Positions 34,480 to 43,842 of a DNA stretch of 64,000 nt are shown piece by piece. Below the pieces are notes generated by a model, which was given only the letters and a program-made list of their open reading frames with translations, did no database searches and was not told the DNA's origin. Position numbers and translations under genes: made by a program. Origin of the DNA: Sepioteuthis lessoniana (lineage: Eukaryota > Mollusca > Cephalopoda > Myopsida > Loliginidae); NCBI GenBank assembly GCA_963585895.1, contig OY757913.1:104973517-105037516 (forward strand), in the 5' to 3' direction. Positions within the stretch are counted from its first letter, which is position 1, and each line of letters begins with the position of its first letter.

Positions 34480-34485
<6 letters not shown>
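33690..34485 (-). mobile_element. Penelope-like element, truncated copy
   Basis: Bounded on the minus strand by GTATTATTCGGTCCAGTTAA (34485) and ACCGGTCTTTGGTTTTT (about 33690), the same end blocks as the short fragment at 13191-13303. The minus-strand frame at 34150-34350 reads TPEIEWSILKKSNTPNRFD, then CNLCLEEKIHILTHKLPDK and LLNKRSELIARCRHRTKF. This is the Cys-containing linker and C-terminal block typical of PLE proteins (CxLC...K...LNKR-E-x-x-x-CRH). The RT and most of the GIY-YIG domain are absent. A TA array abuts the 34485 side. Confidence 0.65.

Positions 34486-34522
<37 letters not shown>
34483..34522. repeat. (TA)n microsatellite
   Basis: TA repeats flanking the PLE copy. Confidence 0.95.
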
Positions 34523-34525
<3 letters not shown>

Positions 34526-35020
34526 GAGAGAAAAGAGGTCAACCAGAATATATTATGAAGAATTTTGATAGAATATAGACTTGAAAACTTCTTTTAAAAT
34601 GTTATCCCTACTCTGTGGTCGAAACGCCGGTGGCCTCTTGTCATTCGAGTCGGCTGGTCAAAAGATTATTCGGCTCAATCACCGGATACTCCCACCCCAA
34701 GCTAAACCTGTTTTTTTGCTTAAAAAGGTTGACATTGTCCTTATATTTCATTGTTGTTGACCTTCACAAAATTTCCAATTGCACACAATATTTAATACAC
34801 GGTTGTAGACTATTCTCAAACAGTTAACTTGATTTATTTTTTAAACTTTTTTTTAATTCTCGTATATTCGCTTTTCTATTCGCTGCACCTGAACCCAATG
34901 ATTAAACTCGCCATTTTCAAGTTGTTTCCAACGAAACGCTTTTGCAGTCAACTCTTATTTCCACTGCTAAGTAGGATAATCAAGCCACCGTTTTTAAGAA
35001 TCCTAATTATTAGACCTAAC
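34523..35020. other. No gene recognised
   Basis: Plus-strand frames at 34615-34827 and 34829-35077 show no family signature. CGAGTCGGCTGGTCAAAAGA near 34647 may be an eroded repeat. Confidence 0.4.
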
Positions 35021-35737
35021 TTCATCATCATCATCATCATCATCATCATGTCACACTATCAGCACGGATATTCATGACCCTCTCTCGCCACACCACCCTA
35101 TCGTCCATTGCTTTCGGCAGACCCTCCGGGCTACATCCCGTATCGGTACCGAGCTGCTGCTGTGTGTAGGTTACAACTGAAACGTCCTGCATTTGCTCAT
35201 CCACGTGAAGGGGTCCAGAGTAATACATCATCCCTAGTTTTCAAGCAGTGTTCCGCGTGTCTGATTTGTTTAATTTCGTTAGTTTTCGTGATGGGTGGTA
35301 GGTGCCCGTATAACTGCTGCTTTGTTGGCTGCTGTCTACAGGATTTGTTCAATATTGCTCGCAGCATTCTTGTGTAATTGCCGTCAAGCTTTCTCTCCAT
35401 CCGTTTAGTCAGCGTCCATGTGGTGCAACCATATAGTAGTATCGACATGATCGCTGCTTGGAAGAAACTGCGCTTCATTTTATCGGTCAGGTCTGACTTC
35501 CATATGACCGAAAGTCTATAGATAGCTGTCCATGCCTTATTTAGTCGCCTGTTGATGTATATATCGGTGGATGAAACACTGCTCCTTCGGTAGGTGAAAT
35601 TGTCAACTAGTTTCAGAGTGCTACCGTTTAGTATGGTTGTCTCAAGTATAGAATTATGAAGTACACATTCAAAAGGTTTCACTCGGTGCTTTGAAATGTA
35701 AAATAATTGATAGGTGGAATCTGTTTTTGACAAGTAT
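35021..35737 (-). pseudogene. LINE-R 3' half with (TGA)n tail
   Basis: (ATC)n at 35021-35050 is the reversed tail. The minus-strand frame at 35197-35733 (178 aa) matches LINE-R from about the STLKLVDNFTYRRSSV block, through RLNKAWTAIYRLSVIWKSDL and ILLYGCTTWTLTKRMERKLD, to HLPPITKTNEIKQIRHAEHC. A frameshift then leads into the last C-terminal block (EGLPKAMDDR-type) at 35046-35200. The YADD active site is just missing. Second-longest LINE-R copy here. Confidence 0.9.
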
Positions 35738-36070
35738 TATCGAATGGTTTGAATGGTGTCAAAAAACTGCTAGTTCATCTGGTTTGATTGATGTGTGATG
35801 AGTTCGAGATCAAATGAATGTTTGATCCTGAGAGGTTAGTTTCAATCTGGTGACTCAAACAGTTTTAAAAGGAATAAATATGGTAGTAAGTTTGCATCTC
35901 CCTCGTTGCCAAAACGAGTCATGGGAAATGGAAGTCGCTAAGAAATAAAAGTAAATTTAGCACGTAAAATTTATCTGAGTTGTTCTTGATTTCAACTCAG
36001 ATGAACTGAGCAGAGTTGGGGATCATTGAGGACCAACAGAACGAGAACGACAGTCAGTGAATAGTTTTTA
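35738..36070. other. No gene recognised
   Basis: AT-rich with AACTCAGATGAACTGAGCAGA near 35993. Unassigned. Confidence 0.45.
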
Positions 36071-36862
36071 AACGGATCCATCCATCCCAGTCGGCTAAGT
36101 GGGGACTGTAGAATACATTTACTTTTTCTCAGCTGTGGCATATGACACCCCAGAGGATTGTCCTGCATATGACACGAAACTTTATCTGATGGTGAGGCAC
36201 TATTCCTGAAAAGTCCCAGTCACCTGGGGCTGCAGAATTACACCAACTGCATCTCTTCAGAGAAGTAATACTCCCCCAACGAGTGAGCTAGTTATGATAC
36301 AAATCAATATGATGGTGAGGCTCCCGTAATGCTGGAGCTTTGGGTAATGCAGAGTACCTCTTCATTGCCTTTGCTCCAAGTTCCACAGTGGCCCTGAGTG
36401 GTAATACCTGATGGGGTCCTATCTGTGGGTCAAATAGAACTGTTCTATATTTAAACCTGTACTTATGCTAAATTGAATTGTTTGAAATAGAAATGTTTTT
36501 ATAATAACTGTGTTTAAACAAAATACTATAATAATACAAAACTGAATTGTTTGAAATAAAATTGTTTTATCATTTAACTATGTGCTAAAAATGACTGATG
36601 TTTAATTGAATTGTTAGTGATAGATAATAATACTTGCAACATTTAACTGTGTGCAAGCAAATGATTAGAAGTAAACAGAATTATTCGTATTACACAAAAA
36701 TAAGTAAAACTACTGTGAGCAAAAAATAGCTCAGGTTCGATTAAACATGTTACCCACAAAATGTGCTTCGAAATCATATATTCAATATATATGCATAAAA
36801 AAAGATTTGGTATTAAATAACCAAAAAATGGTTGATATGCCTTCAAACCAAACCAAACCAGT
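36071..36862 (+). repeat. Rep-T, full-length copy with partly doubled head
   Basis: Starts CCCAGTCGGCTAAGTGGGGA. About 140 bases on it restarts with CCCAGTCACCTGGGGCTGCA, then continues through the complete head, a long array and the variant tail AGATTTGGTATTAAATAACC, GGTTGATATGCCTTCAAACC. The restart suggests a dimer-like or repaired 5' end. Confidence 0.82.
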
Positions 36863-36865
36863 CCA

Positions 36866-36916
36866 ATCCTGGAGTTTTGAGGAATGTGGAATACCTCTTT
36901 ATTGACAATACTTCCA
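36866..36916 (+). repeat. Rep-T head fragment
   Basis: CCTGGAGTTTTGAGGAATGT and TACCTCTTTATTGACAATAC match the middle of the Rep-T head. Confidence 0.55.
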
Positions 36917-36919
36917 CTT

Positions 36920-37205
36920 CGGTCACATGACAGAGAGTTTAAGAGGCAAACATTATGTCAATGACGAAGAAATAAAAATTGCAGTGATGAAGTGGCTCAA
37001 AGAACAGTCAGCATAATTTTACGAGGCAGGGATACATACTTCATTCGAAAATGGAACATTTCAACTGAGAGATACGGTGACTATGTTGAGAAATTGGGAA
37101 GAGATCCAATGAGGACCAGCTTCATTTCAATGTATGAAACATATTCCTGTGTTGTTAATTATTCCTGTACTAAAGAAAACGGCATTACATTTTTACTCAC
37201 TTTCG
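36920..37205 (+). pseudogene. Mariner transposase C-terminal fragment (second lineage)
   Basis: A translation reads SLRGKHYVNDEEIKIAVMKW, LKEQSA, stop, FYEAGI, a frameshift, then RKWNISTERYGDYVEK. This is the C-terminal block of mariner-type transposases, normally ending at or near the GDYVEK motif. The two frames (36992-37234 covers the second part) and the internal stop show decay. It differs from the C-terminus of the three Mar copies, so it is a separate lineage. The catalytic residues lie upstream and are not present. Confidence 0.75.
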
Positions 37206-37206
37206 A

Positions 37207-37233
37207 ATATATATATATATATATATATATATG
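37207..37233. repeat. (TA)n microsatellite
   Basis: TA repeats at the 3' edge of the mariner fragment. Confidence 0.95.
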
Positions 37234-37299
37234 AACAGTATTTGGCATTAAGTTTCCTACTCTTATGTACTCTACATATGAACTTTAATGGGGATGCTC

Positions 37300-37650
37300 C
37301 ATTCCCATTAATACGTTGGACACTATTTTGAGGGAGTGAAAATATCTTCCCTATTGCGATGGTCTTTCACTCGGTCGAAGCTGCTTGATATCTGTGCCGG
37401 GGAAGCCAAGTATTCACGTCACGTCACCGACTCCCTTAGAGCCACAGAGGGCACTAACCCTCCCAAGAAAGGCTTGGTTTACCGCCAGGTGTCTGAGGCG
37501 CCACTATTTAGGTGAATGCTGACAGAACCTGAGGCATCTTGGGAGCTGTCGGGCGTTTTGGGGTTACAGCTCTGCGCTTGGAACCACCTTAAAAAGTCTT
37601 TGTGCCAAACTCGTCTGGCTGGTAAAACGTACGGCAAATAGGGAAAATAT
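37300..37650 (+). repeat. Rep-G, single unit
   Basis: GAAGCCAAGTATTCACGTCA, GGTTTACCGCCAGGTGTCTG, AACCTGAGGCATCTTGGGAG and a CTTTGTGCCAAACTCGTC end match the units at 26525-27330 in order. GC-richer than its flanks. Confidence 0.75.
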
Positions 37651-38020
37651 ACTAAGAAGTTACCTTCTTCACGCCGCTTGCAAGTACTGTATTTTCCTAA
37701 TGTTAAAGATTTCCTTTTCCACCTCCGTTTTTGTTATTTTTCATTCAGTAACCTTTTTGTTAGCTTACGACACCAACTAGGATTGATATGCCATAAAACA
37801 TGACCCACCAACCAGACAAGAAAAGTGCTTCATTTATGCCACCGAAGAAAGTACTTCCACTCCGGGTCCCTGTCCTCAAATTAGGCCTGATTTTCAACGT
37901 CCTTTTTGCTTAAACGGAGACTCTATATTGAGAGAAAATAAATATACAAAGTACGCCAGCACGTTCACTGGAATTATATTATTATAAATCTATCTTTCCA
38001 TTTTATTGGAGTTATTTGCC
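37651..38020. other. Mostly unassigned; Rep-T-type tail near 37775
   Basis: GGATTGATATGCCATAAAAC at 37775-37794 is a SINE-A/Rep-T tail. The rest is unrecognised. Confidence 0.5.
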
Positions 38021-38656
38021 CAGTCGGCTGGGGCTGTTGAATACACTGACTGCACTTCTGCAGAGGGGTAAGACTCCCCAATGAGTGTCCAGTATATAAC
38101 ACTAAACAATCTCATGGTGAGGTTCTAGTGATGCTAGGGCTTTGGGGAAGGCGGAGCACCCCTTCATAGTCATTACTCCCAGTTCCACTCTGGCCCGGTG
38201 TGGTAGCACCTGATACGGCCCTATCAATGGGTTAAACAGAGCTGACGGCATACTTATGCTAAACTGAATTGTTTGAATAACAGTAGTTTGAAATATAATG
38301 CTTTTGACAATTAAACCGTACTTACATTTAAACTGCGTGCTTAGGCTAAACTGAGTTATTTGAAATGGGACTGTTTTTTTTACTTTGGAGCTGTACTTAC
38401 ACTAAACTGATTTGTTTAACATAGAACTGTTTTGACATTTAACTGTGTGAAAAACAAACGCTGTACTTATACTTAGCTGAATTAGAACTGCTTGACTAAA
38501 CTGAACAGCTTGAAATAGAAATGTTTTTCACAATTAAACTGTGTACTCATGCTAAACTGATTTGTTTGAAATAGAACTGTTTATTTGCATAAAAATGGAT
38601 TTGGTGTTAATGACCTACAAAGGTTGATATGCCATAAAACCTAAACAACCAAAACC
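38021..38656 (+). repeat. Rep-T, complete copy
   Basis: Head from TTGCCCAGTCGGCTGGGGCT. An array of at least eight AAACTGAATT/TGAAATAGAACTG-type units follows (38255-38590), then the tail GGATTTGGTGTTAATGACCT, GGTTGATATGCCATAAAACC. The best copy for reading the array in the plus direction. Confidence 0.9.
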
Positions 38657-38754
38657 TATTAGAGATATTTCTTTTATAAACCACTAAATGTACCCAATCA
38701 ATTTTGTTTTGATTGATTACTCGGACAATCCAGGTGATGCCTTTAGCTGAATGA
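38657..38754. other. Unassigned spacer
   Basis: AT-rich. No recognised feature. Confidence 0.5.
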
Positions 38755-39001
38755 TTATAATCAGTGGATAGTCTGACACATAGCCACGTATTTATGGGCA
38801 ATTCTGTTATTTTTTAGAGTTATGTGTAAGCATGCTTCAAATATTTAAGAAAGATACCCAAATGAATTTATGCTGCAAATGTCCAAAACTTCTACGTTTC
38901 TTTACCTCTATCCTAAGAAGAACATTGACGCCATTAGACACACAAAGATCTAAAACAGTTCTCTGTATATGAAGTAAATATTATAAATTTGAAATTACAG
39001 T
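38755..39001 (+). repeat. Rep-I copy 1
   Basis: AGTCTGACACATAGCCACGT, TTTATGGGCAATTCTG, CCTCTATCCTAAGAAGAACA and CAGTTCTCTGTATATGAAG recur in the same order at 40455-40700. The unit is about 245 bp in direct orientation, about 1.45 kb apart centre to centre. No coding similarity. Confidence 0.7.
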
Positions 39002-39002
39002 G

Positions 39003-39240
39003 ATACCAGTGAGTCGTTGACAAGGGTTCAAATCCTAGACGAGGATGATTGAGTTTCACGTCGTGCTAATATATTTAGGAAAAGCATGAATCAATGTTTT
39101 CACTAGCTATGAATAAATAGTCGGGCAGACTGAGCTATTTAGCATTGGTAGCAAACAGTTTATGCGAAGGAAAGCAATGAATTCAACCTTTGCTTTTAAA
39201 AATTGACCTTGTGTCACACATGCCCGTGGTGGATGGGTTG
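39003..39240 (+). mobile_element. SINE-B, plus-strand copy
   Basis: Head GGGTTCAAATCCTAGACGAG, core CACTAGCTATGAATAAATAG and tail AAAATTGACCTTGTGTCACAC, GCCCGTGGTGGATGGGTTG. Divergent but complete. Confidence 0.75.
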
Positions 39241-39414
39241 TTTGAATATATACACTTATAACACAGAGCTTTAAATTTCGCTGCCAATTAAGAACTCTTT
39301 TTTCGTGGCCATGTGTCAGACTATCCTGCCCGTTTTTTTATTATTGCATTTCTTTTTCTTTTTAATTGAAAGAAAGAGAATGCATAGATTTGATGATTCG
39401 GTTATAAGATGAAA

Positions 39415-39418
<4 letters not shown>
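39241..39418. other. Unassigned; includes inverted Rep-I fragment
   Basis: GGCCATGTGTCAGACTATCC at 39308-39327 is the reverse complement of the Rep-I block that reads AGTCAGACACATGGCC at 40470. Confidence 0.5.

Positions 39419-39486
<68 letters not shown>
39419..39486. repeat. (TA)n(GT)(GA)n compound microsatellite
   Basis: TA repeats, a short GTGTGT, then GA repeats. Confidence 0.95.
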
Positions 39487-39855
39487 GTCTATTTGGGCTT
39501 AAATGTTGATTTCTCTGAAGTTTTCTGGTACACACCATATGATACATCAATCCCGTTGAGATGTTTTGCATTAAAAAAGCGTGATCATTTTATTGCAGAG
39601 TTGACACTTATATCTCCTTTTTTATTTTTTGGTTGAGGGAACTTTTTCTTACCTAAACACCAGTAATTAAACGAAAACTGTCGAGAAGAAAATGTTACCT
39701 GCTCGTCAGAAAGGAATGAGTACTTTGAGTTCATTTTTCCTTACGCACACGTTTAACTGTTATTTTTTTCTTAAACAAATACCTGGATTCTATTATTTTT
39801 GCTAGAATAGTTTACAGTCAAAACAAGTATTGTTTATTACCATGTCCTGCTTATT
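39487..39855. other. No gene recognised
   Basis: AT-rich. No feature seen. Confidence 0.5.
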
Positions 39856-40205
39856 TGAAACACTGAGAGCAATATTGAACAAGTCCTGGCGTCAACACCC
39901 CACAAGACACCAACTATTCGTCCAATTGCCTCCCATCACGAAAACAATACAAGTTAGACGAACCAGACACGCAGGACACTGCTGGAGAAGCAAGGACGAA
40001 CTCATCAGTGATGTATTCCTATGGACCCCCGCATATGGCCAAGCAAAAGCAGGACAACCAGCTCGGACATGCATATAGGAGTTATATGAGGATACGGAAT
40101 CTAACGCTGAAGATCTACCAAAAGCGATGAATGATTGAGAGAAGTGGCGAAATAAGGTCAGGGATATCCGTGCTGGCGGCACGACTTGATGATGATGATG
40201 ATGTA
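39856..40205 (+). pseudogene. LINE-R C-terminal copy with (TGA)n tail
   Basis: The frame at 39830-40078 reads [20 protein letters not shown], then PPITKTIQVRRTRHAGHCW, then WTPAYGQAKAGQPARTC, followed by a stop. EDLPKAMND and EKWRNKVRDIRAGGTT follow in frame fragments. The tail is (GATGAT)n at 40185-40203. The intact 3' end defines the LINE-R terminus (GGCGGCACGACTTGATGATG). Confidence 0.9.
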
Positions 40206-40454
40206 TCCCAACATAGCAATATGCAATAAAAAATATGTTTATTTTGCATATTTATTTATTCATTCAATTTTATGTTTGCTTACAGAATATCAATACTGTA
40301 GAGTTTGGCAATTGTTGTTAACTAACGATGACCGTTTTGAATGTATAAAATTCCACTAAAATAATAAAATCATTGTATTTTTTTCTTTAGAATAAAATTA
40401 ACTTTTTCAGAAAAAAATGGTCAGATAGAACTTATTTATGGCTTTACCATGGTT
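40206..40454. other. No gene recognised
   Basis: AT-rich spacer. Confidence 0.5.
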
Positions 40455-40700
40455 GCAAATTATAGTCAGACACATGGCCACATATTTATGAGTAATTCTA
40501 GTAATTATTCTGATTGTTACATGTAAGCATGGTTCTAATACTTTAGAAATATACTCAAATGGATTTATGGTGCAAATGTGCCTTTACCTCTACCCTAAAA
40601 AGAACATTGATACTCTCCAACACTCAAAGACGTATAACAGTTCCCTCTATATGAAGCAAGTAATATAAACTAAAATTACTGCGATATCGGTGAAACACAC
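40455..40700 (+). repeat. Rep-I copy 2
   Basis: Aligns by eye with 38755-39001: AGTCAGACACATGGCCACAT, TTTATGAGTAATTC, CCTCTACCCTAAAAAGAACA, CAGTTCCCTCTATATGAAGC. Confidence 0.7.
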
Positions 40701-41050
40701 TATAGAGACTTGGGTCAATTCAGGCTGAAAACACTGGTTACTTTCAAATCACTTAGTACATTCGTTTTCATTTATTCTGTAACCCTATTCTATCAGGCAT
40801 ATTACTTTTACATACAAAAATATCTACGAAAAGTGGTAACCCCTGCTTTACGGGTTACGAATATGTAGGGATATATTTTTCTTAGAAAAATTCCGTGTGA
40901 TCATAAGCATAAACAGGATTTGTTACCAAATTGGTTGATACGCTATTTAAGCAAATAATAAAACGTAACGTAAACTTAGTGAACCTAAGGGAGTGATAAA
41001 TTTGTTGTTAGAAGTGTGTTTATTTCTGTCTGTGTGAACACAGAGACACA
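40701..41050. other. No gene recognised
   Basis: AT-rich. Minus-strand open frames reach into the neighbouring (TG)n and are artefacts. Confidence 0.5.
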
Positions 41051-41052
41051 GA

Positions 41053-41053
41053 C

Positions 41054-41102
<49 letters not shown>
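41053..41102. repeat. (TG)n microsatellite
   Basis: About 25 uninterrupted TG repeats. Confidence 0.95.
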
Positions 41103-41103
<1 letters not shown>

Positions 41104-41284
41104 TGGTTACCGTTGTTAGAAATAGACCCGGTGACCAAAGGTCAAATACTGGAAGAGATTTTTGCATTTCACATAACGCAATTACCCTTGTGAAAGTTAT
41201 GTATACAATTCTTCTTCTTCCTGCTATGATTAAGTTGGAGGGCAGTCTGGGCTTTCTAACCTTGGTATGGCAACCAGTCATGTA
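41104..41284 (+). mobile_element. SINE-B-like, divergent copy
   Basis: GGTCAAATACTGGAAGAGAT, TGCATTTCACATAACGCAAT, TACCCTTGTGAAAGTTATGT, CTGCTATGATTAAGTTGGAG and CTAACCTTGGTATGGCAACC follow the SINE-B order head, core, tail. A plus-strand frame through it is incidental. Confidence 0.6.
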
Positions 41285-41305
41285 AAAGACTTCTAGTTTC
41301 ATAAA

Positions 41306-41327
41306 TACACACACACACACACACACA

Positions 41328-41391
<64 letters not shown>
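41306..41391. repeat. (CA)n(TA)n compound microsatellite
   Basis: CA repeats 41306-41330, then TA repeats to 41391. Confidence 0.95.
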
Positions 41392-41394
<3 letters not shown>

Positions 41395-41792
41395 CACCTT
41401 AAAAGAAATATCTTCATTAACAATGAATTCAAAGTTGTTTAAGTCCGCTTAAAAAAATTGGACTGGTATCGCGTCGCTCCCTGCTAAGGAGGAAGGATTA
41501 TATATATATATATATTGTACGTTCCTGACTTCACTCTTGGTCAGATTTAACTTGAAATGATATTACAGCGGCTGGAAACAGGTACGAATCAAGATTGGTG
41601 TGTGGCCATTTACGAAAAATATTTCGTTTGTCCCTTCGATATTTCCCTTTAGGGGCGCCTCAAAACGCTATTCAGTAAATGAGTCCTGCCAAGCAGGTGA
41701 TGTCTGATTGCAAGGCTCCCAGGGGACACGCGATAACTTCAACATTCCTGAAGCGAATAAAGAGTTACCACTGCAAGGTGAGGAAAGTATAA
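41392..41792. other. No gene recognised
   Basis: Contains a short TA array near 41498-41515 and a moderately GC-rich stretch (41600-41740) that I cannot assign. Confidence 0.45.
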
Positions 41793-41880
41793 GTATATAT
41801 ATATATATATATATATATGGAGGGAAGGAGAGCGAGAGAGAGGGGGAGGGAGAGGGAAAGGGAGAGAGAAAGAGAGTCTT
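41793..41880. repeat. (TA)n plus purine-rich (GGGAGA)n
   Basis: TA array 41793-41818, then GA/GGGA-rich sequence to about 41877. Confidence 0.95.
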
Positions 41881-42192
41881 GTCATCACTTTCTCTTTAAT
41901 TTTTTCAAATATAAAAATGGATGTTTGGTTGGCGTTATGGTTGAGCCACCGATAATGAAACCGGCGATAAGCGTTCAGACACCACCTGTGATAGTTTGCT
42001 TTCAACTTCTACAATTTCACACGAGAAAGCCATAAATCAGCTACTTATACTCAAAGTCCTTTAGCCTTCTAAGGCGACAATCGATCTAAAGTGTTAGATA
42101 AGTTACTGTAACTGTAATTCTTATAGAGAATATTTGGTGTCCTTAATAACATTCGCAATACACCTGTAACAAAAAATAACATACACTAACAT
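41881..42192. other. No gene recognised
   Basis: Mixed composition. Possible tRNA-like GGTTGGCGTTATGGTTGAGC near 41928, too weak to call. Confidence 0.45.
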
Positions 42193-42224
<32 letters not shown>

Positions 42225-42225
42225 A
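42193..42225. repeat. (TA)n(CA) microsatellite
   Basis: TA repeats with a short CA end. Confidence 0.9.
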
Positions 42226-42239
42226 ACACCTTCCAAAGA

Positions 42240-42422
42240 GTAGGATGTGTCAGAAAGTTTAACAGCTTTGAGTTTTGCTACTCTTTAACAGGGTGTGACA
42301 TCATTGTTAAAGGGACCTGTTTGGCTTACTATTCATCCTAAGCTGGAGGAAAAAAATAGTTCGACACAATACATTTCCCTTCAAAAATGTGAAATACAGA
42401 GAGCGTCTTCCATGATTTAAAT
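42240..42422 (-). mobile_element. SINE-B fragment, divergent
   Basis: GTAGGATGTGTCAGAAAGTT, CATCCTAAGCTGGAGGAAAA and ATACATTTCCCTTC follow the minus-strand SINE-B order. The head is mostly lost. Confidence 0.55.
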
Positions 42423-42423
42423 C

Positions 42424-42702
42424 TAACAGTTCTATTTCAAATAATTCAGTATCGCATAACTATAGAGTTTGAATTTCAAAACAGTTTTATTACAAACAAT
42501 TCAGTTTAGCCTAAGTACACAGTTTAGTTCTAAACCATAAATATCATACTATAAAGAGCTACCGTTCTTGACCAGAGTGAACCTGCGAGCGATGGAAATA
42601 AAAGGGTACTCAGTAGTACTGGAGGCTCACAATCAGATTGTTTACTGTCATAAGCAGGACACTAGTTGGAGGAGTCTTACCCATCCATAGTAGCTCAACC
42701 TG
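42424..42702 (-). repeat. Rep-T 5' part
   Basis: Two array units (CAGTTCTATTTCAAATAATT, CAGTTTTATTACAAACAATT), then a degraded head containing CAGAGTGAACCTGCGAGCGA and AGCAGGACACTAGTTGGAGG. No tail. Confidence 0.75.
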
Positions 42703-43164
42703 GCTTATGTCTAACCATTTGTTTTTCAGATATGAACAGTCATATTTATTAGTTGGACTGATGCACACCATGCATTTGCAGTTGAAATATTTTTAAGACT
42801 GGTGAAAGTGAAATTACAACACTAAGAACTTTCTGCGCTCATTTCATAATACGTCGGAATAATGCTGTTTCGGATAGAAGTTTCAACCCATAGCAGTATC
42901 TATTTATAATCCAGAACAGCATCATGCCAACCGATGATGAAATTCGCTTAAAATGTCGTTTTCAATAGCATCTGCACGGTATGCAGCTGTCTAAGATATG
43001 AGCATAATTGATCGTATCTGAAAAAACAAGAATTGAAAGACATCAAACTTGGAGCTACTCTTATTTACACTCTTAAACGGGGCTATTAGGGCTTCATATT
43101 CTGGTCAAATTGATTTAACGGAAAATTAGAATTATTAAAAAGGAATTGTAAAACCCTATTATCA
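42703..43164. other. No gene recognised
   Basis: Unique-looking AT-rich sequence. Confidence 0.5.
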
Positions 43165-43605
43165 AGTTTTGCTGGTAACACGGGTTTCCCTTGGTCTCTC
43201 TCACCACTCGTCTCTATTATTTTTCGATCTCGGTAGGACTTCCAGACTACATCCTCTGTCTACACAGAGCTATTGTAGGCAAGTTCTTGTAGTTCGGTCA
43301 ATACTGGCACGACCGTGTGAAGGGGCCTATGTAAGAAATTCACTCATGAGTTCGTCCTTGCTTTTCCTGCAGAATCCCGTATATTTTCTTAGTCTTACTT
43401 GGATGGTTTTAGTGATAGAATGTAAGTGGCTATAGGGCTGATGTTTCATGGGGTACTGCTTCAAGGATCTATTCAATATGACTCTTAGCATTTTTTTGCA
43501 ATTCACGTCTAGCTTTTTCGCAACACGTTTTGTCAGCGTCCATGTAGTGCAACCATACGGTAGTATTGATACAACTATGTGCAAATTACATGCATCAAGA
43601 ATAGT
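43165..43605 (-). pseudogene. LINE-R C-terminal fragment, divergent
   Basis: The minus-strand frame at 43327-43653 gives VSILPYGCTTWTLTKRVAKK, LDVNCKKMLRVILNRSLKQY, then HLHSITKTIQVRLRKYTGFC and RKSKDELMSEF. It is followed, after a frameshift, by the terminal block to about 43170. No (TGA)n tail. More diverged than the 46-kb copy. Confidence 0.85.
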
Positions 43606-43637
43606 TAAACTATTAACCTTTGGGTTGATTTTATTTT

Positions 43638-43842
43638 CAGGGTTTAGTAGCATACCAACCTTCGAGGGTTGTTTATTGCCGAGATTATCATTACAGATGA
43701 AGAGGTGTGGCGCTATTTACCTCACAGCTGAATAGATAAGTGGGTTCAAGCCTTTCCCAAGGTTAATAGTCGTGAAAGTGAATACAAAAGGCCAAATGGA
43801 TTTCCAACTTGCTTTCTATAATATCACAGTCCAGGATGTTAA
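43638..43842 (-). mobile_element. SINE-A, interrupted by a Rep-T dimer
   Basis: Tail AGCATACCAACCTTCGAGGG, core CTATTTACCTCACAGCTGAA, and head up to CAGTCCAGGATGTTAA. The head resumes at 44877 (CCACAACGCAATGGGACTTC) beyond the dimer. Confidence 0.8.

Noticed and set aside
40985..41326. 113-aa minus-strand and 89-aa plus-strand frames
   Set aside because: Cross a (TG)n array and a SINE-B-like copy. No independent support.
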